From: Jiangella muralis
Lineage (GTDB): Bacteria; Actinomycetota; Actinomycetes; Jiangellales; Jiangellaceae
Direction: 5' to 3'
NCBI RefSeq assembly: GCF_001270745.1
Contig: NZ_LFXL01000035.1
Span: forward strand, 1-64,000
Length of the DNA stretch: 64,000 bases
The position numbers and the translations under genes were made by a program. A model generated the notes under the pieces. The model worked only from the letters and a program-made list of their open reading frames with translations, was not told where the DNA came from and did not search any database. Within the stretch, counting starts at the first letter, position 1; the number at the start of each line of letters is the position of its first letter. This document shows, in pieces, positions 12,993-25,255 of the stretch.

Positions 12993-12998
12993 ACCCTA
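12993..12998 (-). promoter_or_regulatory. -10 element of a probable leaderless nucleotidyltransferase mRNA
   Basis: TAGGGT on the minus strand ends 7 bases before the ATG at 12985. Confidence 0.5.
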
Positions 12999-13400
12999 CC
13001 CGGCCGGGCGCGCGTCCAGCACGCCGCGCAGCAGCTCCGGGTAGCGCGGGTCCGGCAGCGTCAGTTCCAGCGCCTCGGCCAGCGTGAACCAGCGCACGTC
13101 GTCGTGCTCCTCGGGCGCCCGGTTGGCCGGCGTGCCGGTCCAGCTCAGCAGCTGGACGAAGGTGATGTCCTCGTCGCGCTCGACCCAGCGGGCCAGCTCG
13201 CGGTGCGCCGTCCCCGCGTCGATGCCGAGCTCCTCGCCGCACTCGCGCCGCGCGCACTCGGCGGCCGTCTCGCCGTCCTCCAGGTGGCCGCCCGGGAAGT
13301 CCCAGACGTCGGGGTACCACGAGCGGTCGGCCCGGCGGTGGCACAGGAGCACGCGCCCGCCGGAGACCAGCACCGCGACAGCGACCTGGTGCTCGATCAC
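12996..13400 (-). CDS. Nudix hydrolase
   Basis: The 134-aa protein has a complete Nudix box, GGHLEDGETAAECARRECGEELG (written here only as its two key parts: GGHLEDGE and RRECGEELG), and an AVAVLVSGGRVLLCHRRAD opening strand. Nudix enzymes hydrolyse nucleoside diphosphates linked to another moiety; the substrate is unknown, a MutT-like damaged nucleotide being one option. GTG 13400 overlaps the upstream cyclase stop as GTGA, so it is translationally coupled to that gene. The open frame extends far upstream but the Nudix fold starts here. Confidence 0.85.
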   Translation of the reverse strand: MIEHQVAVAVLVSGGRVLLCHRRADRSWYPDVWDFPGGHLEDGETAAECARRECGEELGIDAGTAHRELARWVERDEDITFVQLLSWTGTPANRAPEEHDDVRWFTLAEALELTLPDPRYPELLRGVLDARPAG

Positions 13401-14419
13401 GCGGGCGTCCGCGGGTCGCGGCGCGGGGTGACGGTGAACGCGTTGACGACGCCGAGCCCGCGCACCGTCGTCGGCGGGAGGGCGCGCAGCGCGAAGGCCG
13501 GCACCGCCGCCAGCTCCTTCGCCGTCGCGTCGTCGACGAGGACGGTGTTGCGCTCGGCCAGCGCGGTCAGCCGGGCGGCGAGGTTCGTCGGGGTGCCGAA
13601 GACGTCGCCGAGCCGGGCCACCACGGGACCGGTCGCGATGCCGACCCGGATGTCGGGGAGGTCGGCGTTCTCGCCGATTTCCTCGACCAGCCGGCAGCCG
13701 ATCTCCGCCGCCGTCTCCGGGTCGTCGGCGGTGAACACGACCTCGTCGCCGAGGGTCTTGATGACCCGTCCGCCGGTGCCGAAGATGACGTCGTTGGTGG
13801 TGGCCTCGAACTGCTCGACCAGCTGGCCCAGCTCGTCGACGCTGAGCCCGCGGGACAGCCGGGTGAAGGACACGAGGTCGGCGAACCCGACGGAGGCGGG
13901 CGCGGCCAGCAGCGGCGCCTCGCCGATGCGCCCGATCGCGACCAGCCGGTTCACCGACGCGGCCAGCTTGCGCCGCCACGCGTAGATGAGCAGCCGCTCG
14001 AACTCGGGCAGCAGCTTCTGCGCCACCAGGTACGCCGACGTCAGCCGGCTGCCGGTGCCGCGGCCGGCGGCCTCGTTGTCCTCGATGATCTCGGCCAGCG
14101 TCTCGACGTGCCATTCGGCGAGGCGGCCGGTCATCCGGCCCAGCGCGCGCACCATCTGCACCGCGGTGGCCTCGTCGACGACGCCGTCCTCGATCAGCTC
14201 GGTGACGCCGCGCAGCGCCTCCATGTCCCAGACGGTGAACGCCTGCTCCTCGCCGACGTCCGGGAACCCCAGCGCCCGCCAGTACCGCGTCACCTCCTCG
14301 ACGGTGAGCCCGGCGCCCTCGGCGATCTGTTCCCGCGTGTAGCGGCGGGACGCGCCGAGCAGCAGCCGTTCGAGCTCGTCGGTGGTGGGCTTCCGCGGCG
14401 GTTCGGGCGGCAGCGTCAC
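13397..14419 (-). CDS. Class III adenylate/guanylate cyclase with N-terminal regulatory domain
   Basis: The 340-aa cytosolic protein has a helical N-terminal half (about 1-165) resembling the autoinhibitory, pH-sensing part of M. tuberculosis Rv1264, and a C-terminal cyclase domain (about 175-335). Visible catalytic features are FADLVSFTRLS (first metal aspartate), VIKTLGDEVVF (substrate lysine and second metal aspartate) and FGTPTNLAARL (transition-state Asn and Arg). All key residues are present, so it should make cAMP. It overlaps its neighbours by 4 bases on both sides (ATGA upstream, GTGA downstream). Confidence 0.88.
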   Translation of the reverse strand: MTLPPEPPRKPTTDELERLLLGASRRYTREQIAEGAGLTVEEVTRYWRALGFPDVGEEQAFTVWDMEALRGVTELIEDGVVDEATAVQMVRALGRMTGRLAEWHVETLAEIIEDNEAAGRGTGSRLTSAYLVAQKLLPEFERLLIYAWRRKLAASVNRLVAIGRIGEAPLLAAPASVGFADLVSFTRLSRGLSVDELGQLVEQFEATTNDVIFGTGGRVIKTLGDEVVFTADDPETAAEIGCRLVEEIGENADLPDIRVGIATGPVVARLGDVFGTPTNLAARLTALAERNTVLVDDATAKELAAVPAFALRALPPTTVRGLGVVNAFTVTPRRDPRTPA

Positions 14420-14925
14420 GTGCGTTCGTCCAGGTCGTGCGCCTCACGCACGAGTTCGCTGAGCCGCAGCTGCACCTGGTGCACCCGCGGGACGTCGTGC
14501 AGCCGCACCTGGCCCTGCTCGCTGGCGGCCGAGACCACCAGCGTGCCGCAGCGCAGCATCCGGTCGGTGAGCTGCATCTCGTACGCGACGTCATTGATGA
14601 CGGTGTGCGGGATGTCGCGGCCGGTACGGGTGATGATGCCCTGCCGGGTGATCAGCCGCTCGCTGGTGATGGTGTACGTCGTGGTCAGCCAGGTGAGGAA
14701 CGGCCAGATGACCCACGCGCCCAGCGCTACGACGGCCACGATGACGATGGCCCAGCGGCCCACCGTCCCGATCAGCTCGTCGTCGGGCAGCGCGCCCAGG
14801 CCGAAGCCCACGCCCGCGGCCAGGATCAGCAGCACGAGTACCGGCACGATCAGCGCCTTCACGTGCGTGTGCAGGTGATAGATGACCTGCTCGTCGTCGC
14901 TGAGGTGCTTGTCGGAAAACCCCAT
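14416..14925 (-). CDS. PH-domain (YdbS/bPH2-like) membrane protein
   Basis: Two membrane helices (ALIVPVLVLLILAAGVGFGL and WAIVIVAVVALGAWVIWPFL) are followed by a bacterial PH domain starting TTYTITSERLITRQGII. I favour ATG 14925 (169 aa) because CAGGAT lies 7 bases upstream, as in the leaderless genes here; an ATG at 14934 adds three residues and has no SD at a useful distance. Its stop overlaps the cyclase start (ATGA). The equivalent gene beside birA in M. tuberculosis is Rv3278c. Function unknown. Confidence 0.85.
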   Translation of the reverse strand: MGFSDKHLSDDEQVIYHLHTHVKALIVPVLVLLILAAGVGFGLGALPDDELIGTVGRWAIVIVAVVALGAWVIWPFLTWLTTTYTITSERLITRQGIITRTGRDIPHTVINDVAYEMQLTDRMLRCGTLVVSAASEQGQVRLHDVPRVHQVQLRLSELVREAHDLDERT

Positions 14926-14971
14926 GGCGTGCATCCTGGCACGTCGGGCCCGCCGGGGAGAACTGGCACTC

Positions 14972-15711
14972 TCACCGCGGACGGAGATGGACGACGTCGC
15001 CGGCGCCGACGGCGACCGGGTCGCCGCCGGTGAACGGCGTGATCAGCAGCCGGCCGGCGTCGTCGACGGCGGTGGCCCGGCCCTCGACGGTGTCGCCGCC
15101 GGGCAGTTCGGCCCGGACCTCGCGGCCGAGCGTGTCGCAGCGGGCGGCGTAGGCCTCGGCCAGCCCGGACGCGGACGGGTCGCCCCCGGCGGCGCGCCAG
15201 GTCTCGTACCGCGCGGCCAGCCCGGTCGCGACCGCGTCGAGGACGGCGTCGGTCCCCGCGCCGTACGGTGCCAGCGACGCGCCGCCGGGCGGCAGCTGGT
15301 CCGGCGTCTGCGCGACGTTCAGCCCGATGCCGACGACGGCGGCCGCACCGGACGGCGTCTCGACCCGTTCGACGAGGATGCCGGACAGCTTGCCGCCGTC
15401 GAGCAGCACGTCGTTCGGCCACTTGAGGACGGCGGCCGCGTCGGCCACCGCGTCGACCGCGTCGACCACCACGACGCCGGCCAGCAGCGGCAGCCACGAC
15501 CACCGGATGACCGGCACGCCGTCCGGCCGGAGCAGGAACGACATGGCCAGCGACGTGCCGGGCGGGGCCTCCCAGCGGCGGTCCAGCCGGCCGCGGCCCG
15601 CGCTCTGGTGCTCGGCGACGACGGTGTAGCCCTCAGCGGCGCCGGACCGGGCCGCGGCGGCGACGTCGGCGTTCGTCGACCCCGTGCTGGCGACCCGGTG
15701 GACGTCCCACA

Positions 15712-15712
<1 letters not shown>
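14972..15712 (-). CDS. birA: Biotin--[acetyl-CoA-carboxylase] ligase, monofunctional
   Basis: This 246-aa ligase attaches biotin to the acyl carrier lysine of carboxylases, here most likely the AccA subunit at 32-34 kb. Motifs are TGSTNADVAAAA, HQSAGRGRLDRRWEAP (biotinyl-AMP loop) and KWPNDVLLDGGKLSGILVE with the substrate lysine. There is no N-terminal helix-turn-helix, so it is not a biotin-operon repressor. The ATG shares one base with the ppc stop (TGATG), giving tight coupling. The large open frame running on to 18136 is the ppc shadow, not an N-terminal extension. Confidence 0.95.
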
Positions 15713-18369
<2,657 letters not shown>

Positions 18370-18375
18370 GCGCCC

Positions 18376-18381
18376 AGCGTA
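18376..18381 (-). promoter_or_regulatory. -10 element of a probable leaderless ppc mRNA
   Basis: TACGCT on the minus strand ends 6 bases before ATG 18369 and no SD is present. The same 105-base gap carries TACCCT (18437-18442) for the divergent accD5, whose ATG has a normal GGAGG. Confidence 0.5.
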
Positions 18382-18474
18382 GACACGCGGCATGGAACGC
18401 CGTGGCCGTGCCCCACAGAGCGAGACACCTGTGCTCTACCCTGCTAGGGCTCCACCTCACCACGGAGGCACGAC

Positions 18475-20061
<1,587 letters not shown>

Positions 20062-20071
20062 GCGCAGCCGT

Positions 20072-20077
20072 TAGAGT
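20072..20077 (+). promoter_or_regulatory. -10 element of a probable leaderless accE mRNA
   Basis: TAGAGT ends 7 bases before GTG 20085, just after the accD5 stop. accE could thus have its own leaderless promoter besides read-through from accD5. Confidence 0.45.
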
Positions 20078-20084
20078 GACGGAC

Positions 20085-20294
20085 GTGAGCGATACGCCGA
20101 GCTTCCGAGTCGTCCGCGGGACACCCACGGACGAAGAGCTGGCCGCGCTCACCGTCGTGCTGACGGCGAAGGCGGCGGGCGGGCAGGCGCCGGCCGAGCC
20201 GCCGCGGTCGGCGTGGGCGTCGTACTGGGCCCGGCGCCGGGCGCCGCTGACGCCGGGCGACGGCGCGTGGCGGGCCAGCGCGCTGCCGCGCTGA
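20085..20294 (+). CDS. accE: Acyl-CoA carboxylase epsilon subunit
   Basis: The 69-aa protein matches the actinobacterial epsilon subunits that bridge and activate AccA-AccD complexes: FRVVRGTPTDEELAALTVVL at the N-terminus, an Ala/Pro/Arg linker, and a tryptophan-rich SAWASYWARRRA segment. It lies 23 bases after accD5, exactly where AccE5 (Rv3281) lies in M. tuberculosis. GTG 20085 is the only start giving the conserved N-terminus. Confidence 0.9.
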   Translation: MSDTPSFRVVRGTPTDEELAALTVVLTAKAAGGQAPAEPPRSAWASYWARRRAPLTPGDGAWRASALPR

Positions 20295-20365
20295 CCCCAG
20301 GGTGTGTCTCCCGGGTCCGTAGATCTGCCCGTCGTCCGTCCTTTTCGCGGGAAGGATCGCCCGGA

Positions 20366-20371
20366 TAAGGT
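20366..20371 (+). promoter_or_regulatory. -10 element of a probable leaderless DUF885 mRNA
   Basis: TAAGGT ends 7 bases before GTG 20379; no SD is seen. Confidence 0.5.
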
Positions 20372-20378
20372 CGGCTGC

Positions 20379-22043
20379 GTGACGACTTCGCAGCCGCGCT
20401 CCGTCGACGACATCGCTGACGCCTACGTCGACGAGTACGCCGCCCTCGACCCGTACACCGCCACCTACGCCGGCCTGAGCGGCTACGACGCCCAGAGCAC
20501 GGACCTGTCGCCGGACGGGTTCGCGCAGCGCCGGGCGCTCGTGCAGCGGACCCTCGCCGCGCTCGAGACGGCCACCGCGGCCGACGAGCGCGAGCGGGTC
20601 GCGGGCGAGGCGATGCGCGAGCGGCTGTCGCTCGATCTCGAGCTGGACGACGCCGGGCTGAACCGCAACCTCAACGTCATCGAGAGCCCCATGCACTGGG
20701 CCCGCGAGAACTTCGACCTGATGCCCACCGACACCGACGAGCAGTGGGCGAACATCGCCGCCCGCATGCGCGCCGTCCCTGTGGCACTGGAGCAGTACCG
20801 GCGGACGATGGACGCCGACCTCGCGGCGGGCCTGCCGCCGGCCCGCCGTCAGGTGCTCGCCGTCGCCGAGCAGGCCGGGCGGGTCGCGAACACGTTCTTC
20901 ACCGGGCTGGCCGGCGGCGGTCCCGAGTCGCTGCGCACCGACCTCGACGCGGCCGCCGCGGCCGCGTCCGAGGCGTTCCGCTCGTTCGGCGGCTACCTCG
21001 GCGAGACGGTCGCCCCGGCGGCGCGCGAGCGCGACGCCGTCGGCCGCGACGTCTACGCCGTCGCCTCCCGCTACTTCCTCGGCGCCACCGTCGACCTCGA
21101 CGAGACCTACGAGTGGGGCATCGCCGAGCTGGCCCGCCTCGAGACCGAGCTGGCCGAGGTCGCGCAGGACATCGTCCCCGGCGGCACCGTCGACGACGCC
21201 GTCGCGGCCCTCGACGCCGACCCGGCCCGCCGCATCGTCGGCACCGACGGCCTGCAGGAGTGGATGCAGAAACTGTCCGACCGCACGGTCGAGGCGATGA
21301 GCGGCGTGCACTTCGACATCCCCGAGCCGATCCGCCGGCTGGAGTGCCGCATCGCCCCCACCAAGGAGGGCGGCATCTACTACACCGGCCCCAGCGACGA
21401 CTTCAGCCGGCCGGGCCGCATGTGGTGGTCCGTCCCCGAGGGCGTCGAGGAGTTCTCCACCTGGCGCGAGACCACGACGGTGTTCCACGAGGGCGTGCCC
21501 GGCCACCACCTGCAGGTCGCGCAGGTCATGTACCGGCGCGAGGTGCTCAACCGCTGGCAGCGGCTGCTGTGCTGGGTGTCCGGCCACGGCGAGGGCTGGG
21601 CGCTGTACGCCGAGCGGCTGATGGCCGACCTCGGCTTCCTCGACGACCCCGGCGACCGCCTCGGCATGCTCGACAGCCAGACCTTCCGCGCCGCCCGCGT
21701 CGTCGTCGACATCGGCTTCCACCTGGGCAAGGAGGTCCCGGCGTTGCTGGTGGCGGCCGACGGGCTGCCGGCCGGGGTGTGGACGCCGGAGTCGGCGTAC
21801 GCGTTCCTGCGCGCCCACTGCCGCATGCCCGACGAGTTCCTCCGCTTCGAGCTGGACCGCTACCTCGGCTGGCCGGGCCAGGCGCCGTCGTACAAGATCG
21901 GCGAGCGCATCTGGCTCGCCGCCCGCGACGACGCCCGGCGGCGCCAGGGCGACGCGTTCGACCTGCGCGAGTTCCACCGCGCCGCACTCGACCTCGGCTC
22001 CATCGGCCTCGACCCGCTGCGCGAAGCGCTGGCCCGGCTCTGA
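20379..22043 (+). CDS. DUF885-family protein, putative zinc metallopeptidase
   Basis: The 554-aa protein belongs to the DUF885 family. It carries TTVFHEGVPGHHLQ with HEGVPGHH at about 370-377, and a later HGEGWALYAERLM, which together resemble the zinc-binding and catalytic residues of gluzincin-like peptidases. No signal peptide or membrane helix is seen, so it is cytosolic. GTG 20379 is chosen because it follows a -10 hexamer directly and matches the family's N-terminus; the frame opens at 20304. Substrate unknown, probably peptides. Confidence 0.85.
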   Translation: MTTSQPRSVDDIADAYVDEYAALDPYTATYAGLSGYDAQSTDLSPDGFAQRRALVQRTLAALETATAADERERVAGEAMRERLSLDLELDDAGLNRNLNVIESPMHWARENFDLMPTDTDEQWANIAARMRAVPVALEQYRRTMDADLAAGLPPARRQVLAVAEQAGRVANTFFTGLAGGGPESLRTDLDAAAAAASEAFRSFGGYLGETVAPAARERDAVGRDVYAVASRYFLGATVDLDETYEWGIAELARLETELAEVAQDIVPGGTVDDAVAALDADPARRIVGTDGLQEWMQKLSDRTVEAMSGVHFDIPEPIRRLECRIAPTKEGGIYYTGPSDDFSRPGRMWWSVPEGVEEFSTWRETTTVFHEGVPGHHLQVAQVMYRREVLNRWQRLLCWVSGHGEGWALYAERLMADLGFLDDPGDRLGMLDSQTFRAARVVVDIGFHLGKEVPALLVAADGLPAGVWTPESAYAFLRAHCRMPDEFLRFELDRYLGWPGQAPSYKIGERIWLAARDDARRRQGDAFDLREFHRAALDLGSIGLDPLREALARL

Positions 22044-22081
22044 CCACCGCCCCGCTGCTCGACCCGGCGAGTTACCCCGGT

Positions 22082-22705
22082 GTGCCGGTCACGACCTCCT
22101 GCCTCGTGACCGGCGCCGCGGTGCTCCCGCTGCCCGACGTGCGCCTGGACGGACGGCGACCGCTGCTCGCCGTCGGCTCCAACGCCTCACCGAGCCAGCT
22201 CCGGCACAAGTTCGCCGCGTCCGGCCGGGACTTCGCCGTCCCGGTCTTCTCGACCCGGGTGGACGGCCTGGCCGTGGGTCATTCGGCGCACGTCAGCCGG
22301 GCCGGGTACATCCCGTACGCGCCGTACGCGGCCGCCGGGCAGACCCTGCGTACGGCGATGCTGCTCTGGCTGGACGACGCTCAGCTGGCCCGCATGGACG
22401 AGACCGAGCCGAACTACGACCGGGTGCCGCTGGCGTCGGCGGACTACCGGCTCACGCTGGAGTCGGGCCCGGAGGTGGCCGAGTACTTCGTCTACCGCAG
22501 CGTCCACGGCGTGATCGTGGACCTGCCGGCCACCACCCAGGCCGACGCCTTCGCGCAGCTCGCGCGGCGGCCGGACTTCCCCGCCGACCCGCTGCCGGTG
22601 CTCGCCGGGAGCGCGCTGCGCCGGGCCGCCGTCACCGCTGCCCTGGCCGCCCACGCCACCCCATCCGGCCTGAAAGTCGGAGAAATCTTCCCGAACCGGG
22701 AATAG
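22082..22705 (+). CDS. Hypothetical protein with gamma-glutamylcyclotransferase-like features
   Basis: About 207 aa from GTG 22082; GTG 22106 is an alternative, and neither has a convincing SD. LLAVGSNASPSQLRHKF resembles the YGSN loop of gamma-glutamylcyclotransferase-fold proteins, and ARMDETEPNYDRVPL resembles their acidic catalytic segment. This is a weak fold-level similarity seen by eye. The gene begins 38 bases after the DUF885 stop and may share its transcript. It is followed by the Cys-leader peptide region. Confidence 0.55.
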   Translation: MPVTTSCLVTGAAVLPLPDVRLDGRRPLLAVGSNASPSQLRHKFAASGRDFAVPVFSTRVDGLAVGHSAHVSRAGYIPYAPYAAAGQTLRTAMLLWLDDAQLARMDETEPNYDRVPLASADYRLTLESGPEVAEYFVYRSVHGVIVDLPATTQADAFAQLARRPDFPADPLPVLAGSALRRAAVTAALAAHATPSGLKVGEIFPNRE

Positions 22706-22737
22706 CCAGGTCACACCGGGTCGTTGAGCACGCTGAC

Positions 22738-22815
22738 ATGGTGAACATCTGGGGTCTCACTCAGCGCCTGCACGTCGATCTGCGACGTCAGGCCAGCTCT
22801 GCCTGTCCGGCCTAG
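22738..22815 (+). CDS. Cysteine-containing leader peptide upstream of the DAACS symporter
   Basis: A 25-codon ORF (ATG 22738, TAG 22813-22815) ends in RLHVDLRRQASSACPA. The LxxRxHVDLxRQxSxxC pattern is the one I recall for actinobacterial attenuator peptides in front of sulfur and cysteine genes. If the second codon GTG 22741 is used, CACGCT lies exactly 6 bases before it, which would make it leaderless. A nested GC-rich hairpin follows 12 bases after the stop, then the symporter gene. Recognition is from memory of the pattern; the cysteine-responsive role is inferred. Confidence 0.72.
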   Translation: MVNIWGLTQRLHVDLRRQASSACPA

Positions 22816-22827
22816 CACCCGCTGCAT

Positions 22828-22886
22828 CCGCGCGCGCCCGGGCGGGGCCCTGTCCCCCGCCGGCGCCGCCGCCTGCCCGCGCGCGG
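22828..22886 (+). promoter_or_regulatory. Candidate attenuator hairpin between leader peptide and symporter
   Basis: CCGCGCGCG (22828-22836) pairs with CGCGCGCGG (22878-22886), and inside it GGCGGGG (22841-22847) pairs with CCCCGCC (22855-22861). No T-run follows, so it may act by Rho, or by affecting translation of the symporter, whose GGAAGG SD lies 36 bases beyond. Confidence 0.5.
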
Positions 22887-22931
22887 CCCTCGCCTCACCC
22901 CGTCCCCTCCTCCGTTCCGGAAGGTTTCCGC

Positions 22932-24320
22932 ATGTCCGAAACCGCGACCGCCGGCGCACCCGCCTCTCGCCGGCTGCGTCTGCCCTCGTTCTCCGTCCAG
23001 GTCCTCCTCGGCCTGGCCCTGGGCGTCATCCTCGGGTTGGTGGCCCGCGAGCTGGGCCCGGCCGCCGATGGCAACCCCAACTGGCTGACCAGCACCCTCG
23101 ACACCGTCGGCGGGCTGTTCGTCGACCTGCTGCGGGCCGCCGTCATCCCGCTGATCTTCACCGCGATCGTCGCGAGCATCGCGAACCTGCGCAACGTCAC
23201 CAACGCGGCCCGGCTGGCCGGGCAGACGCTGCTGTGGTTCGCGCTCACCGCGTTGATCGCGGTCGGCATCGGCATCGCGCTCGGCCTGATCCTGCAGCCG
23301 GGCGAGCACACGTCCGTCACCCAGGACCAGGCGGCCGAGCCGGGCCGCACCGGCGACTGGTGGGCGTTCCTCACCAGCCTGGTGCCGACCAACTTCCTCG
23401 CCCTGACGGCGAACACGTCGATCGACCCCGAGAGCGGCGCCGCGGCGACCAGCCTGAGCTTCAACGTGCTGCAGTTCGTGGTCGTCTCGGCGGCCATCGG
23501 CATCGCCGCGCTGAAGCTGGGCGAGAAGGCCGAGCCGTTCCTGGCGTTCAACCGGGCGGCGCTGTCGATCGTGCAGAAAGTGCTCTGGTGGATCATCCGG
23601 CTGGCCCCGATCGGCACCATCGGCCTGCTCGGGTACGCCGTCGCCGACTACGGCTGGGACGCCATCGGCTCGCTCGGCCGGTTCACCGTGGCGATCTACG
23701 TCGGCCTGGCGCTGGTGCTGTTCGTGGTCTACCCGATCCTGCTGCGGGCGCACGGCCTGAACCCGGTCAAGTTCTTCTCCGGCGCCTGGCCAGCCATCCA
23801 GCTGGGCTTCGTGTCCCGCTCGTCGATCGGCACGCTGCCGGTGACGGAGCAGGTCACCGAGCGCAACCTCGGCGTCTCGCGGTCGTACGCGTCGTTCGCG
23901 GTGCCGTTCGGCTCGACCACGAAGATGGACGGCTGCGCCGCGATCTACCCGGCCATCGCCGCGATCTTCGTGGCGCAGTTCTTCGGCCTCGACCTGTCGA
24001 TCTCGGACTACCTGCTGATCGTGCTGGTCTCCGTCGTCGGCTCGGCCGCGACCGCCGGCACGACCGGCGCCACCGTCATGCTCACGCTGACGCTGTCGAC
24101 GCTGGGGCTGCCGCTGGCCGGCGTGGGCCTGCTGCTCGCCGTCGACCCGATCCTCGACATGGGCCGGACGGCGGTCAACGTCGCCGGGCAGGCGCTGGTC
24201 CCGACCATCGTCGCCAAGCGCGAGGGCCTGCTGGACCTGGAGATCTACAACTCCGACCGGCGCGGCGACGTGTTCGCCGACGGCGGCGAGGAGCGGCCGG
24301 CCGAGCTGGCGACGGCCTGA
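22932..24320 (+). CDS. Dicarboxylate/amino acid:cation symporter, possibly a cystine importer
   Basis: The 462-aa membrane protein is a DAACS (SDF) symporter with about eight helices and two re-entrant loops. Signature segments are VSRSSIGTLPVT (about 294-305), VPFGSTTKMDGCAAIYP (about 325) and DPILDMGRTAVNVAGQ (about 405). Family members take up C4-dicarboxylates, glutamate or, in the TcyP branch, cystine. A Cys-bearing leader peptide upstream argues for cystine here; sequence alone does not decide. ATG 22932 has GGAAGG upstream. A hairpin followed by TTTT ends the unit. Confidence 0.9.
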   Translation: MSETATAGAPASRRLRLPSFSVQVLLGLALGVILGLVARELGPAADGNPNWLTSTLDTVGGLFVDLLRAAVIPLIFTAIVASIANLRNVTNAARLAGQTLLWFALTALIAVGIGIALGLILQPGEHTSVTQDQAAEPGRTGDWWAFLTSLVPTNFLALTANTSIDPESGAAATSLSFNVLQFVVVSAAIGIAALKLGEKAEPFLAFNRAALSIVQKVLWWIIRLAPIGTIGLLGYAVADYGWDAIGSLGRFTVAIYVGLALVLFVVYPILLRAHGLNPVKFFSGAWPAIQLGFVSRSSIGTLPVTEQVTERNLGVSRSYASFAVPFGSTTKMDGCAAIYPAIAAIFVAQFFGLDLSISDYLLIVLVSVVGSAATAGTTGATVMLTLTLSTLGLPLAGVGLLLAVDPILDMGRTAVNVAGQALVPTIVAKREGLLDLEIYNSDRRGDVFADGGEERPAELATA

Positions 24321-24382
24321 GCGATAAACCGAGACAGGGTGGCGTACTACGGGTTAATCTCTCCGTGACCATGATCACCCGA

Positions 24383-24434
24383 TGATCGTCGGCGGTCGAA
24401 CCTGTTTCAGGCATCGACCGCCGATGATCATTTT
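24383..24434 (+). terminator. Hairpin with T-run after the symporter gene
   Basis: Arms 24383-24399 and 24414-24430 pair in 16 of 17 positions, and the loop adds a CCTG/CAGG inner stem. CATTTTC follows. It ends the symporter transcript just before the maf promoter; its base carries GATGATC/GATGATCA. Confidence 0.7.
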
Positions 24435-24437
24435 CGG

Positions 24438-24443
24438 TAACGT
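24438..24443 (+). promoter_or_regulatory. -10 element of a probable leaderless maf mRNA
   Basis: TAACGT ends 7 bases before GTG 24451; no SD is present. It lies immediately after the symporter terminator. Confidence 0.5.
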
Positions 24444-24450
24444 GAGGTCC

Positions 24451-25140
24451 GTGGTGCGCCTGCTGCTCGCTTCCCAGTCCCCCGCCCGGCTGGCGACCCT
24501 GCGCTCCGCCGGCATCGAACCGGTGGTCCAGGTCTCCGGTGTCGACGAGGACGCCGTGCTGGCCGACGCCCGCGCCCGCGGCCCCGTCCCCCCGCACGAC
24601 GTGCCGATGCTGCTCGGTCGCGCCAAGGCCGAACGGGTCGCCGGCAAGACGTTCGCCGGCATGGTCGTGCTCGGCTGCGACTCCGTCCTCGAGATCGACG
24701 GCGAGATCCACGGCAAGCCCGACGGCCCCGTCGACGCCGTCCGCCGCTGGCAGCGCATGCGCGGCCGGTCCGGTGTGCTGCACACCGGCCACTGGCTGAT
24801 CGACCTGCGCGAGCCCGACGACGGCGGCACCGGCCGATCCATCGGCGACACCGCCAGCACCACGGTGCACTTCGCCGACCTCTCCGACGCCGAGATCCGC
24901 GCCTACGTCGCCACCGGCGAGCCGCTGCGGGTGGCCGGCGCGTTCACCATCGACGGCCTCGGCGGCCCGTTCGTCACCGCCATCGACGGTGACCACCACG
25001 CCGTCGTCGGGCTGTCGCTGCCGCTGCTGCGGGTGCTCCTCGGCCGGCTCGGCATCTCGATCACCGAACTGTGGCGCACCGACCCCGACCACGAGCCGGT
25101 CCGCCGCCGCGCCCGGAGGGCCGCCACCCGCGAGGGCTAG
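24451..25140 (+). CDS. maf: Maf-family nucleoside triphosphate pyrophosphatase
   Basis: The 229-aa protein hydrolyses non-canonical or excess nucleoside triphosphates to monophosphates. It has LLLASQSPARLATLRSAG at the N-terminus, GCDSVLEIDGEIHGKP in the middle with the catalytic aspartate, and GAFTIDGLGGPFVTAIDGD with the second conserved motif. GTG 24451 is chosen over upstream codons because the SxSP motif then lies at residues 8-11, as in the family, and a -10 hexamer lies 7 bases before. Maf downstream of accD5-accE is standard in actinobacteria (Rv3282). Confidence 0.93.
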   Translation: MVRLLLASQSPARLATLRSAGIEPVVQVSGVDEDAVLADARARGPVPPHDVPMLLGRAKAERVAGKTFAGMVVLGCDSVLEIDGEIHGKPDGPVDAVRRWQRMRGRSGVLHTGHWLIDLREPDDGGTGRSIGDTASTTVHFADLSDAEIRAYVATGEPLRVAGAFTIDGLGGPFVTAIDGDHHAVVGLSLPLLRVLLGRLGISITELWRTDPDHEPVRRRARRAATREG

Positions 25141-25150
25141 TGACGTCTCA

Positions 25151-25226
25151 CGTCACGTCCTGGTCCCCCGTCGCGCGAATCGCCTGATCCGGGCCGGAAA
25201 ACGCGACACCAGACCAGGACGCGACG
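25151..25226. repeat. Inverted repeat between convergent maf and accD genes
   Basis: CGTCACGTCCTGGTC (25151-25165) and GACCAGGACGCGACG (25212-25226) pair in 14 of 15 positions around 46 bases; a second ACCAGGACG copy lies at 25231-25239. It fills the 115-base gap between two stop codons and may act as a two-way terminator. Confidence 0.45.
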
Positions 25227-25255
25227 TGAAACCAGGACGCCGGGCCAGCGGGACG

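Noticed and set aside
24383-24430. Third copy of the dispersed hairpin family, because of GATGATC at its base
   Set aside because: It lacks the GAGCAGCACAAA segment and is followed by TTTT, so an ordinary terminator is the simpler reading.
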